Shown in pieces: positions 47,906 to 58,508 of a DNA stretch of 64,000 bases (the stretch's first letter is position 1; every line of letters starts with the position of its first letter). The notes under the pieces are model-generated. The model was not told the DNA's origin. It saw only the letters and a program-made list of their open reading frames with translations, and searched no databases. Source of the stretch: Linanthus parryae (lineage: Eukaryota; Streptophyta; Magnoliopsida; Ericales; Polemoniaceae); contig JALGPY010000004.1 of assembly GCA_023055425.1 (NCBI GenBank), forward strand, positions 55,637,718-55,701,717. The letters run 5' to 3'. The translations under genes were made by a program, and so were the position numbers.

Positions 47906-48860
47906 CCATATGGATAAAGGAAGGTTTTTTGGCGTTATAAAAAAAGGCAAATCAGGGGATTGCCTTATCTGAGCAGTCCAAGGAAACAGAAACAACATAT
48001 GCAAACGATTCTCATGATTGTTCATACAAAAAATACATTTATCAGGCAAGTCTAAGCCTTTTTTGCGCAAATTATCCTTTGTTGGAATTAAATTGTTAAT
48101 AACACGCCAAAGAAAGATTTTAACTTTTTTAGGTACCTTCAAATTTCAAATCACTTGATTCTTGTTTATGTTTCTGCTAGGCCCTGTAGTGTAGATAACA
48201 AGTTTTCAAAGCAACATGATATCCAGTCTTGACCGTGTAAAGGCCATCCTTAGTTTGGCTCCAAACAAGAGAATCACTACCATTAATGTTAGCTCTAGGA
48301 ATACTAAGAATGGCTTCAGATTCATCTTTAGAGAAATTCTGTTGAATGAGGTTTCTATTCCATTGACCATCAGGAGTTAATAAATCTGGGACAAGGGTGT
48401 TTTGGGGTGAAGTAGGATAAGACATTGAGGCACGTCCAAAACCTATAGGTATCCATCTATTGTGGTAAACCAGAGTATTACAACCATTGCCAATACCCTG
48501 TCTAAAACCCTTAAAAACAGTGTCTCTAGCTAAAACAAGGTCTTTCCAAATTGTAGAGGAACGGTTAGAGGGATATGCAGCTAAAGGATTAGAATTATGG
48601 TAGTATTTACCGTTCATGACTTTTGAAACCAAAGAATCAGGGTTTTCCCACAAACGCCATACTTGTTTGGCCAAAAGAGAAAGATTAAAAGAGTGAAAAT
48701 TGCGAAAACCCATACCACCATTCTTTTTGGAAATACACATCCTATTTCAATTTCTCCAAACAATACCCTTTGTCTCACTATTGCTTTTCCACCAAAATTT
48801 AGAAAGAATCCTATGAATTTCATCACATAAAGAGGTTGGGAGAAGATACATGGACATGTA
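47906..48860 (-). pseudogene. LINE ORF2 C-terminal region, 5' piece
   Basis: The minus strand encodes an RT C-terminal region (MCISKKNGGMGFRNFHSFN, LLAKQVWRLWENPDSL, GKYYHNSNPL), the link IGNGCNTLVYHNRWIP, and zf-RVT (VPKKVKIFLWRVINNLIPT, CIFC). A stop at 48177 and frame changes near 48.15 and 48.74 kb break it. The reading continues into 38014-37438 across Copia-2. Confidence 0.82.
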
Positions 48861-48875
48861 GTTAAACTCAACTTT

Positions 48876-50262
48876 GAATATACATAAGATATCCAAATGT
48901 ATGTAAAACGAAATAAAAAAAGAAATATGGAACTAGAATTGTTTACAATAAAATCAGTTAGCCACTTTAAGTGTTTTCTTTAGGAATGATGCAAAATTAA
49001 TAAATTACTGTACGTTTAATTATTTAATGAAATTTCTTTAATTTAAAATCTAATAAGCTTCCAAACTTGAAATTAATAGAATTAACTACGAATTTCGTGG
49101 GTGTGTGCTACATGAAAAATAGCTTTTACTATTCACTTTTCCTTCTTTGACCATATGATCAAAACAGTCATTAAAATTTAGCTGGTAAATGTAAGAAACC
49201 CTAAAACCAATCCTCATTCCTCATACAAAGCCGTTTCTTCACCAAGAACAACAGTTACGTGTCTTTTGGAAATCTCTGTCAGACATAGCTTCTGGTGAGT
49301 CTCTCTGTTAGTGGATCTTGTAAGTCTCCATCTAAGATTGGTTTCTTGAGAACTTACGTCTAATTTTAGTGGATTGAACATCTATGTGTTAAGTGCAGTG
49401 GGTTGAACACAGATTTCCTCCAACTCTGAACCCGTTTAGGGTTTATCCAAAAGTTGTTGAATCTCAAATGGTAGAGCTTTTCAACTTGCGCTAAATGGTT
49501 TTCTGATTTTCATCTCGTGGGATTTTAACACTTTTTTTTTTACTGTAAATGTTTTCAACTGATCTTTGTTAGATTATTCTGCAGTTTTTGTTTTTGGATA
49601 ATTTACAGAACTGCTCTGTGCTTTGTCAGAAAACCAGAAATTACCTGTTTTTGGTGCCAAAACATTAGGAATTGCACCAGACGAGCTCGGATCAGATAAG
49701 TGTATATCCAAATCCGTGTCTTTTTGCTCCGAATTGGATCAATTCAGACTTCTCAGGATTGAAATCGGATTTTTCTGGATTCGATTTGGATTATCCATCG
49801 AATAATGAAGTACAATATTATTAGTTCATTTTGGCTAAGTTTTAAATGAATCATAGTGCTAATTGGAATAGTTTAAACTTCACCACTATACTTTCATAAA
49901 TTCTATAAAGCATAGAGATACTGAACATTCTATGAAGTAAAAAAGAGTAAATCATCAATTTATATGCAAATACATTTATATTATTGTGTTGAATAGGTAT
50001 AATATCATAGTTGGAGTGTATTGGGTTTCGAGGATTGCAAACCTTGTGGTTAATATCCGATCCATTTATAAATGGATCAGATCTGCTTTATTAGAGTCCC
50101 CATGTATCCTTAAGAGTCCCATGTGCAATGCTCGAGTGTAGAGGAGTTGTCGCAACAAGAGATTCTCCCCACTCCTCTCATGAATCTATTGTCCTCCATG
50201 CCATCATTTAGCCCCAAGACTCGCCACTGTGCCTTCACCATGGCTCGGAGTGAAGTTGTCTA
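48876..50262. repeat. Outer end of right arm; inner palindrome arm
   Basis: The inverted copy of 51207-52610 (and of 7588-8830). The last part, 50085-50262, includes gypsy-remnant sequence also found inverted at 51207-51380. B and C are visibly closer to each other here than to A. No gene. Confidence 0.8.
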
Positions 50263-50528
50263 ATGAAGAATACAAACTCAACAACTTCCTTAGCGGATTG
50301 CAACCTTGGGTGAAGGAGGAGAAAGGAATAAAGAGAAGGAAAAGTAAAAGGTGAACACAACTTTGAAGAAAAAGAAGCAAGCGAGGAAAGAGGAGTCAAT
50401 TAAAGGGCTGAAGGGTGGTTCCTAGTAGTGAAAGGGCCGCACTAAATAAGTGTCAGAAACGAGGCGATGTCACTGCCGTTGCAGCCACAAAACTAAAAGT
50501 CAAGGAAGAGCCACAGAGGATATGTGAG

Positions 50529-50578
50529 TTGGGCACGAGGAGATGGGTTGACGTTGGGCACGAGGAGATGGGTTGACG
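50529..50578. repeat. 25-bp tandem duplication
   Basis: TTGGGCACGAGGAGATGGGT plus GACG occurs twice without a gap, absent from nearby sequence. Confidence 0.85.
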
Positions 50579-50970
50579 TATGTGAAGGCAAATGTGAATG
50601 ACAAGATGGAGAATACCCACATGGATACGGCGACAACTCTCATCATTAGACCACTACAGGGAATGACAGTACAACTTGGGACTTCGAGACGAGTCATATA
50701 TGCCATGGTACTTGGAGCGGAATTTATGGACAAGGAGTGAGCATTTCCAATGATTTCACTCAACAGTATGTGCATACTTGATGGGGTCCCAAGGTTTTCT
50801 TGCTGATAAGGAAAACTAAGAGGAATGTTGGAGCATTGTCATCCTTCCGATTAACTGAGGATTCCGAATGGTCAAGACCCAACATGAATGTTTCCAGCGA
50901 AGAAAAGGATTAGCCATGCTATCGGGGAAAAGACTCGCTTGCTGAAAAAGCGTGGTGGAGCGGAAACAAT

Positions 50971-51165
50971 CAAGGAATGTGAGGGGTTCTTTGCCAATTT
51001 TGAAAGAGGCGCATGGCACAAAGATGGAGGAAAGAGAAATTACATTGGTTGACTCGAAGCCCAACGCAACCAAGGAATGTGACGGGTTCTTTGCCAATTT
51101 TGAAAGAGGCGCATGGCACAAAGATGGAGGAAAGAGAAATTACATTGGTTGACTCGAAGCCCAAT
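50971..51165. repeat. 100-bp tandem duplication in gypsy remnant
   Basis: Two copies beginning CAAGGAATGTGA at 50971 and 51071, with only two or three differences. The related remnant at 5.8-5.95 kb has one copy. Confidence 0.9.
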
Positions 51166-53619
51166 GCAAAAAGAGGACGTCCTTACGAACCTAGGATGGG
51201 AGAAATGCCTTTCACTCCGAGCCATGATGAAGGCACAGTGGCGAGTCTTGGGGCTAAAGGATGGCATGGAGGACAACAGATTTATGTTAGGAGTGGTGAG
51301 AAGCTCTTGTTGCGACAACTCCTCTACACTCGAGCACTTCACATGGGACTCTTAAGGATACATGGGGGACTCTAATAAAGCAGATTCGATCCATTTATAA
51401 ATGGATCGGATATTAACCACAAGGTTTGCAATCCTCGAAACCCAATACACTCCAACTATGATATTATACCTATTCAACACAATAATATAAATGTATTTGC
51501 ATATAAATTGATGATTTACTCTTTTTTACTTCATAGAATGTTCAGTATCTCTATGCTTTATAGAATTGATGAAAGTATAGTGGTGAAGTCTAAACTATTC
51601 CAATTAGCACTGTGATTCACTTTAAACTTAGACAAAATGAACTAATAATATTGTACTTCATTATTCGATTGATAATCCAAATCGAGTACAGAGAAATCCG
51701 ATTTCCATCCTGAGGATTCTGAATTGATCCAATTCGGAGCAAATGGACACGGATTTGGATATACGCTGATCTGATCCGAACTCGTCTGATGCAATCCCTA
51801 ATATTTTGGAACCAATATGGCTGTTTCCTGATTTTTTCCATAGAAAACAGGTAATTTCTGGTTTTATGACAAAGCACAGAGTAGTTCTGTAAATTATCCA
51901 AAAACAAAAACTACAGAATAATCTAACAAAGATCAGTTGAAAACATTTAAAGTAAAAACTGTGTTAAAATCCCACGAGATGAAAATTAGAAAACCATTTA
52001 GCGCAAGTTGAAATCTCTACCATTAGAGATTCAGCAACTTTTGGATCAACCCTAAACGGGTTCAGAGTTGGAGGAAATCTGTGTTCAACCCACTACAATT
52101 AACACATAGATGTTCAATCCACTGAAATTAGATCTAAGTTCTCAAGAAACCAAACTTAGATGGAGACTTACAAGATCCACTAACAGAGTGACTCACCAGA
52201 AGCTATGTCTGCCAGAGATTTCCAAAAGACACGAAACTGTTGTTCTTGGTTAAGAAACGGCTTTGTATGAGGAATGAGGATAGGTTTTAGGGTTCGTACA
52301 TTTACCAGCTAAATTTTAATGACTGTTTTAATCAGATGGTCAAAGAAGGAAAAGTGAATAGTAAAAGTTATTTGTCATGTAGCACACACCCACGAAATTT
52401 GTATTTAATTCTATTAATTTCAGGTTTGGAAGGTTATTAGATTTTAAATTAAAGAAATTTCATTAAATAATTAAAATGTACAGTAGTTTATTAATTTTTG
52501 CATCATTCCAAAAGAAAAAACTTAAAGTGGCTAACTGATTTTATTGTAAATAATTATAGTTCCATATTTTTATTTTTTTGTTTTACATACATTTGGATGT
52601 CTTATGTATATTCAAAGTTGAGTTGAACTAACACAATATTTCCTCTTCAGAAAAAGTAAAGAACCATATTAGGAGAAAAAAAAGTTGGTACATTTGTGTG
52701 TGTCGGGGTAACAACATTTCCAACCAGTATTAAAATAATAATTGAGTTGCAGCATTGATCTGCAGTTTCTCTAAGCTATCTATATTTTCTTCTTCAAAAT
52801 GGTGATTTCCTATTCTTTAAAGAGGAAATAGAGTTCAATCATTAAAAGAAATGATGTAGAAGAAACCAAGAGAGTTAATAAGTTGTTAGCAACTTCATTA
52901 ATGTGTTCAATTAGAACTTGAGTGCATGCACGTTTAGCTGCCAATGTGTGCTCAAGAGTACATAGAAGAATCATTTGACCTAACAAATCAAAGACAGCAG
53001 TAAAATCACACCCATTCTCTTGTAGATTGGTTGGTGATTGGTTATGGGATCAAATAGATCTTCGAATAACTCCAAAGCCGTGGGTTTTTTGACATTTTAC
53101 TTTGACTGTTCTACATGACGTAAAATTCAGGTCATTTGTACATTCTAGTAGACTATTGAATGAAAATTACAAATGTAAAGAGCTAAATTTAAATATGGTA
53201 ACTAGTCATGTTTGGTAAGTTCGCAGGCAAATCTTGTTTCATCTTCTCACATATTTGACATGTCATTGGAGCGACTTTGAAATAACTAAAATAGACCTAC
53301 ATCCCACACATCAATAACAGATTAGAAGATCTAAGAGCTTATAATTCTACCTACATACAAATTAATGAGCATTCTCTCAGTTAACTATCTGACCGTGTGG
53401 GAAAGACATCAGCCAGTTGGATGCACATAAAAAACTAAGAATATATCAAAAATTTGAAGAGGCAATCTTATAATCAGGTCTCGTGCTTATAAAGATAGTA
53501 TCCAATATAACATCTACTTAGAAGGTTTAAATACTAGAGAAAGTTTAAGCAATTATGCTTTAGAGATAAAGGTTAAGGTGGTAATTTTATATGTGGAGTA
53601 GTGAAGCCATACCTTGAAG

Positions 53620-54075
53620 TAATAATCACCACCACTTCCACGTTCTCTCATACTGCAGCATCCTTCAAAGAAATGAAGCTAGGAGTTGAGGCAATGGATT
53701 CATATTTAGACTCAAAACCCATGACCTCGAGAAATTTATAGCTCATTCCACCAGAGTCGAGGCAAAATAAAGTGCGGCTCAAATGAAGAAATAACAGTAA
53801 ACATCCACTTAAAACAGGTTTTGGTTCCATATAAATGCTGAAACCACCTCGCTTCTGGAGTTGTGAGAGTAAGATGGTGTTCCTTTGTCCAAAACCCTTG
53901 GACAGCCAAATCTCTCATCACCAACAAAAGAAGTCCCTCATCACTACGCAGCATCTTAACTGTCCAGGTGGTAGTAAGGTGCTCTTTTTTAACTGACAAA
54001 GTAGAAGGAAATGACATAATCTGTTCTTTTCTCCTCTCCGAAAAGCCAATGAACCAATATATGAGAGGAACATAA
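53620..54075 (-). pseudogene. F-box-associated domain fragment, copy C
   Basis: Motifs are YWFIGFSERR, VQGFWTKEHHLTL, SGCLLLFLHLSRTLFCLDSGG, MSYKFLEVMGFESKYESIAS and PSFISLKDAAV. This copy keeps the segment after the HHLTL motif that A and B have lost, so it is the best guide to the ancestral protein. It lacks the LCMC segment because of a deletion near 53.95 kb. One frame shift (near 53.83 kb) and a TGA after the DAAV motif break it. Confidence 0.75.
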
Positions 54076-54596
54076 TCAGTGACCATTGGGCTTCATTTTG
54101 ATGCCTTTGAGGACCAATCAACTTCTGATTGGACATTGTTGAACACCCCATCCGAATTGCAGAAGGAACTCCCATTCATTTAATTTGGTTCCCAGCTTGG
54201 TCTCCGGGTGCATGATGTCACTACCCACCAAAGTTGCTAATTTGATGCTAGAGAAAACCCTACTTCCCATACAGAGGAACAACACAGGTAAGGAATAATT
54301 GATGAAAATGTACAGAAAATAAGGAGGAATTGTTCACAATGGAGGTTTTGTCGTATTACACTTGTAAATGATTGATTCAGATTAAAAACCTACAAACACA
54401 GACGGTGAGAAAGACTAACCAGAAGAGGAACTTGGCGAGCTTCTCAACAATCTGTCAGAGCACAAAACCGAAATCAGAGAGAAGGAGAAAGAAGAAACAG
54501 TGTTGTCGCTGCTTTCGCGGGAAAGAAAATCGGTTCTTTTTCTTTTCTTCGGCTCGAACACGAAAAAGCACCCTCCCGTTGGTAGGGACTCCATCG

Positions 54597-54604
54597 GTCG
54601 CAGT
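54597..54604. other. Probable unoccupied target site of the arm hAT element
   Basis: GTCGCAGT occurs once here, preceded by flank matching the left side of the hAT element at 11031 and followed by CTAAG as on its right side. Only five bases support the right side before homology ends, so this is weaker than the Mutator-like case. Confidence 0.55.
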
Positions 54605-54610
54605 CTAAGC

Positions 54611-56529
54611 CCGATTTGGTCTCAGCTGAAATCTGAAAAATGAGCTTCAAATAATTTGGGTGAAAAATCCAGCTTAATTGAAAATCGCAACATGTTTTGT
54701 ATGTGCAGAAATTATAAATCACTAACATGATCCATTTAACAAATTTTAAGAGCTCGTAAGACAAGTGATTGAGTTGTGATCATGCTAATGTAAAGATATG
54801 TAAAAATTATTTTTTAAAATGTTTCAATTCCATAATTCCCAATTTTGAAGATTCTAAAATTGCACAGAGATTATTATAATCTGCAGATTTTTTAACTTTT
54901 AATTTGTAATCGTAACAAATAAAATTGTTGAAAAGAAACGATTTTTAATCTAAATTTGATTAAAATCGGGAATACCAAACAAGCACTAAATGTAATCCTT
55001 TCTTAATTCTTAAAATGGTTATCTTTGATAAGCATCATATTCAAAAAGATTATCTATTTTTTCTATTACTTCAGTTTTTCTTTTTTAGAAGATTTATATC
55101 AGTTTATCTTTCTTCTCAGGGTAATATACAGTTTGTGCCCATGAGTTATGGTAAATAGGTAATTCATACCATCACTGTTCATCAATTGACATAAAACACC
55201 CCTAATTTGAACAACAAGTAACGGTTTTTGACGAAGAAGATTAAAGTACGATTTTACCCTTCGTACTTTCTCAATATTGTAGGGACAATTTACACTTATT
55301 ACCCCTGAATTTTTGTAAATATACAAAACCCTGATGAATTCGGTGTTGATCCGGATACTCTGCTCGGTTGGAGCATAGATCAGCGAGGCTAGGGGCGCAC
55401 ATAGAGGAGGTCGGACGGCCATGTTGATGCTGGAGGTGGATTGATCCAAATTCGACGGGGAGAGAGAAGTGAGATTGAGGGTGATATGGGGTGAGTAAAA
55501 TGGGATACGGAGGAATTAGCTTTGGGGGAATGGAGGGGGAAACCATGGGTGAGATGAGGGAGGAGTGGACTCATTTATAGAGTTCGGTATCGCAACGGAG
55601 GGAGAAAGGTAGGGGATGGTGGCAGAGTGGATTTGGTGTTGTTGGAGTATATGTGATCTGGAAGTAGTTAATGAGAAATTTTGGTGTGTGATTGTGTGTG
55701 GTGGTATACATGGTGGAGGAGGGGTGATTCAGTGTGGCTTATGTACATTGTAGAAGAGTGACATTGACGTGTGTGTCACACACAGAAAGAAAGAGAAACA
55801 CACAAATACACACACGTAACAAATTGAGGACGTTTTACATTAAATATAATAGAACATAAATATTTCAACAACGAAAACGTCATCGACTTGTCAAATAATA
55901 AGACGACCTAACGATTCCTCGGAAGCCAGTTGAAAGAAGCCAGAAAAATATTTTAATAATCTCACCAATCACAGGACGGACAAGTATCATTTTTGTTTTT
56001 GTATGCTCATTTCTGGAAAATGCACTCTCATTGTAAGGAAATTAGTAGAAGTCTTTCAAAAGAAGAATTAGTATATTTTTTTCGAGGAAGAGCAATTTAT
56101 ATAATTAAGTAAGAAGAGAACAACATTGAGTATGGATGTTATACATTATCATCGAAAACTCAAAAAATACAGGGAAATTTAAATTAACATATGACACGAT
56201 CCAACCGCAAGTGTACGGCTGTCAGTGCAGTAATAATAATTCCGGTAAATCCGGATTTGTCGAACCCAAAGGACTTCTTGTAAACTAGTTAAGACTTCTT
56301 AATCTTATGTGGGAAAAGCGCGTTAAGTTCGTTGAAAATAATTTACGAAAGTAAAATAACAAGCTAGTTGTTAAAATTGATTTAATTGATATAAGGAAAA
56401 GTTCAGGATATCTCTACGGGTCACTAAGGATTTTACACCAATTCAGATTTATGTTCAAGCAACACGAATGTCTTCTACTTAGCCAAACGAGCACCTATGC
56501 TTTGAAGATTTCTCAACGAAAGCCTAAAT
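54611..56529. other. Unassigned intergenic stretch
   Basis: No gene recognised. 55121-55330 starts GGGTAATATACAGTTTGTG and resembles a Mutator-like terminal sequence (alternating short runs, an 'acccctaa/ttacccct' style), but I find no second end. 55380-55640 is G-rich with GGAG repeats. Confidence 0.35.
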
Positions 56530-56717
56530 TGAAACAACCCGGGACTCGGTTCAGGGCTAATGCGACAATCGATAACCAAAAGTAGAACTATATTTAGAAA
56601 TATTACAATTTATTTAATACAAAAGTCTTTGTGACGATAAGTTTACAAAAGCAATGTGTGAAATAAGCTATGTGATCTACTAAGTGATCTAAACGTCTTC
56701 CTCTCGTTTTGCGTTCC
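56530..56717 (-). repeat. End of gypsy-like 3' LTR, cut by a nested element
   Basis: Begins TGAAACAACCCGGG and matches 62573-62757 almost base for base. In element orientation (minus) it is the last part of the LTR. The match stops exactly after GCGTTCC at 56717, where the nested LTR begins TGATAAATC. Confidence 0.8.
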
Positions 56718-58360
56718 TGATAAATCTCTTTTAGGAGCTATTAATATACTTCCATATTACTTTTAATAGGCTTATTTCACATGATTTATATGTTATATTT
56801 GCACAAATATGTGAATTTGACGTCTTATAAGCCTAAGAGTGAAAAGTTGTGTTTCTAGCCTATTTTTGCATGTTTTCTCTCATATTTGCTATGATAATTG
56901 CACGGGTTGTTTACTGTTGTGTATTTCAGGTAAAAGAGGTGCATTGGAGCTTATGATATGCTTGGAGGTACTTGGTATGGAGCTAGATGAAGAGGAGAAA
57001 AGAAGACGCAAAAAACGAAGCAAAGTTGGAAAAGTCACACAGGACCAGCCTGCACTCTTTTCGATGCTCAGAAAAATCTACAAAGAATTTTGGTAAAAGG
57101 CCTACGGAATTGGAAATTGCACATCCGTAGCTTTCCAACGATATATGGTAGGCCTGAAGACGAGTCCGTATGAGGGAGATACAGCCCGCGCAAGATCAGC
57201 AAATAATTCTAGCCGAGAATTACAAAGTAGAGGGGCTTAAGTGCAAATTTCGGCCAAATCACTTAGAAATTCGTGCCCAGGCAATAAAGGACGATTCTTA
57301 GACCTAAAAGACGGGAAGAAGCTGCGGGAGAAGAGAGAGGAAGGCTAGGAGAGATGAGGGGCATGGAGAACGACGCCGGAGTCGCCGGAACGCGAATTTT
57401 GTCACGAGTTTGACTATCTCTCATATCTTTTCTATCGTTTCTCAATACTATGAACTTGTTAGCTCTTATTTTCAGCATATTTGAGTAGTTTTCTTGGCTA
57501 GGCTCTATGGAGAGCCTAGGGTTTTTTTAGACACCGTTCCGGATTTCTTTGTTTGATTCACGCTTACGGATTCACATTTTTTATTAATTTTCTTCTCTAT
57601 TGGTGTATTGTTGACCTAGAACTATTGACACGTTTTAGGTAGGATATGAGTGATGAATAGAGATGTCTTTGATCCATAACGTTTATCTTAGCTTAAATTA
57701 ATAGTGAATTTGCTTCTTCTAGTAATCTTGTTCTTAATTTTATGCTACCTTAGCGTCATGAACTAGGGTATCTACTTGGTGAAAGATCGATGGACTGACA
57801 GGTGAAGATTGATTAGCTTATGAATCTAGGATTTCTAGCAACCCCGTATCGTGATGGACCGGAAGGAGAAACGTTAGGGTTTGGATCAAAACGTAGGATT
57901 ATTCTTAGTGCTTGTTAGGTGATGTAGTTTATGGATCGACAGATGACGACTATTGAATCTAGCATAGACTTACATGAGATCGAAAGAAGATTGTGAGTAG
58001 TTAAACGTGATCAAGAGCATATTCGTCATTACGTGTTTCAAAGCAATATCCGGAATCGCCTAATGCCCTAGGTGATCCATAGATCGCCTAGTTCTTCTCC
58101 TTATTTAATCAAACATTGTTTAATTATAAAAATCCAAAAATAATCACTTTTAGTTAGTATAATACAATCACTTGATTGGGGGTGACGAATTATCAAACCA
58201 ACAACTTTCTTCCTGTTATTTCAATTACACTCTTTAGATTTAATCTCTAATTAACAATAAACCTACTATCTATCCTCGTGGGTTCGACAACCTGAGTTTC
58301 AATACTCACTCTTCATTACTTCGACCGTGCACTTGCGTATACACGTAAGAAACCGTTTCA
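56718..58360 (+). repeat. 5' LTR of a tRNA-Asp-primed LTR element
   Basis: 1643 bp, starting TGATAAATCTC at the break in the gypsy-like LTR and ending CCGTTTCA directly before AATTTTTGGCGCCG. I find no second LTR copy in the window, so the 3' end is missing or beyond recognition. The end resembles Athila/Tat-group plant elements. Confidence 0.7.
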
Positions 58361-58365
58361 AATTT

Positions 58366-58383
58366 TTGGCGCCGTTACCGGGG
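58366..58383 (+). other. Primer binding site, tRNA-Asp type
   Basis: TGGCGCCGTTACCGGGGA, one base from the TGGCGCCGTTGCCGGGGA found in Athila-like and other plant Ty3/gypsy elements. It lies five bases after the LTR. Confidence 0.85.
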
Positions 58384-58508
58384 ACATCGGTTTATTTGCT
58401 AATTAGAATTTAGTTTAGAGAGTTTATTATTATTTTTTGTTTTTATTATCTATTCTTATCACCTCACGGTATTTCTTGAGATCTTTGGTGTGCAGGTTAT
58501 CTATAACT

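Larger units (their letters stand above)
37240..48860 (-). mobile_element. 5'-truncated LINE split by Copia-2
   Basis: The 3' poly(A) appears as T at 37240-37247 on the plus strand. The flanks TTCAACTCAAC (37229-37239) and GTTAAACTCAAC (48861-48872) are the target duplication. The unoccupied site AAAGTTGAG(C/T)TGAACT is present once at about 8837 in the left arm and once at about 52613 in the third copy. The LINE itself is about 1.7 kb, with Copia-2 (38015-47905) nested in it. Confidence 0.85.
30735..50080. repeat. Right arm of large inverted duplication
   Basis: The reverse-complement counterpart of the left arm. The inner end begins CTCAGTTTGGG at 30735, facing CCAAACTGAG ending at 28380. 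It carries its own insertions (LINE plus Copia-2 at 37240-48860) and lacks those of the left arm (Mutator-like, LINE at 14 kb, Copia-1). Confidence 0.85.
50263..51206 (+). mobile_element. Decayed Ty3/gypsy gag-protease remnant at palindrome centre
   Basis: The plus strand shows a gag end motif (NNFLSGLQPWVKEE), a Lys-rich linker, a protease-like stretch (YVKANVNDKMENTHMDTATT, with Asp-Thr-Ala in place of Asp-Thr-Gly) and the linker with IYAMVLGAEFMDKE and LNSMCIL. Several stops intervene. The 50650-51370 part is homologous to 5.5-6.1 kb in the same orientation. It is not functional. Confidence 0.65.
51207..54610. repeat. Third copy (C) of the F-box-containing unit
   Basis: In the same orientation as 7588-11030 plus a few bases after 12071, without the hAT element. 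It contains the F-box fragment C. Homology to the arms stops at about 54610, just past the hAT target site. Confidence 0.8.

Noticed and set aside
55121..55330. Second Mutator-like element
   Set aside because: One end looks like a terminal repeat, but no partner end or target duplication was found.
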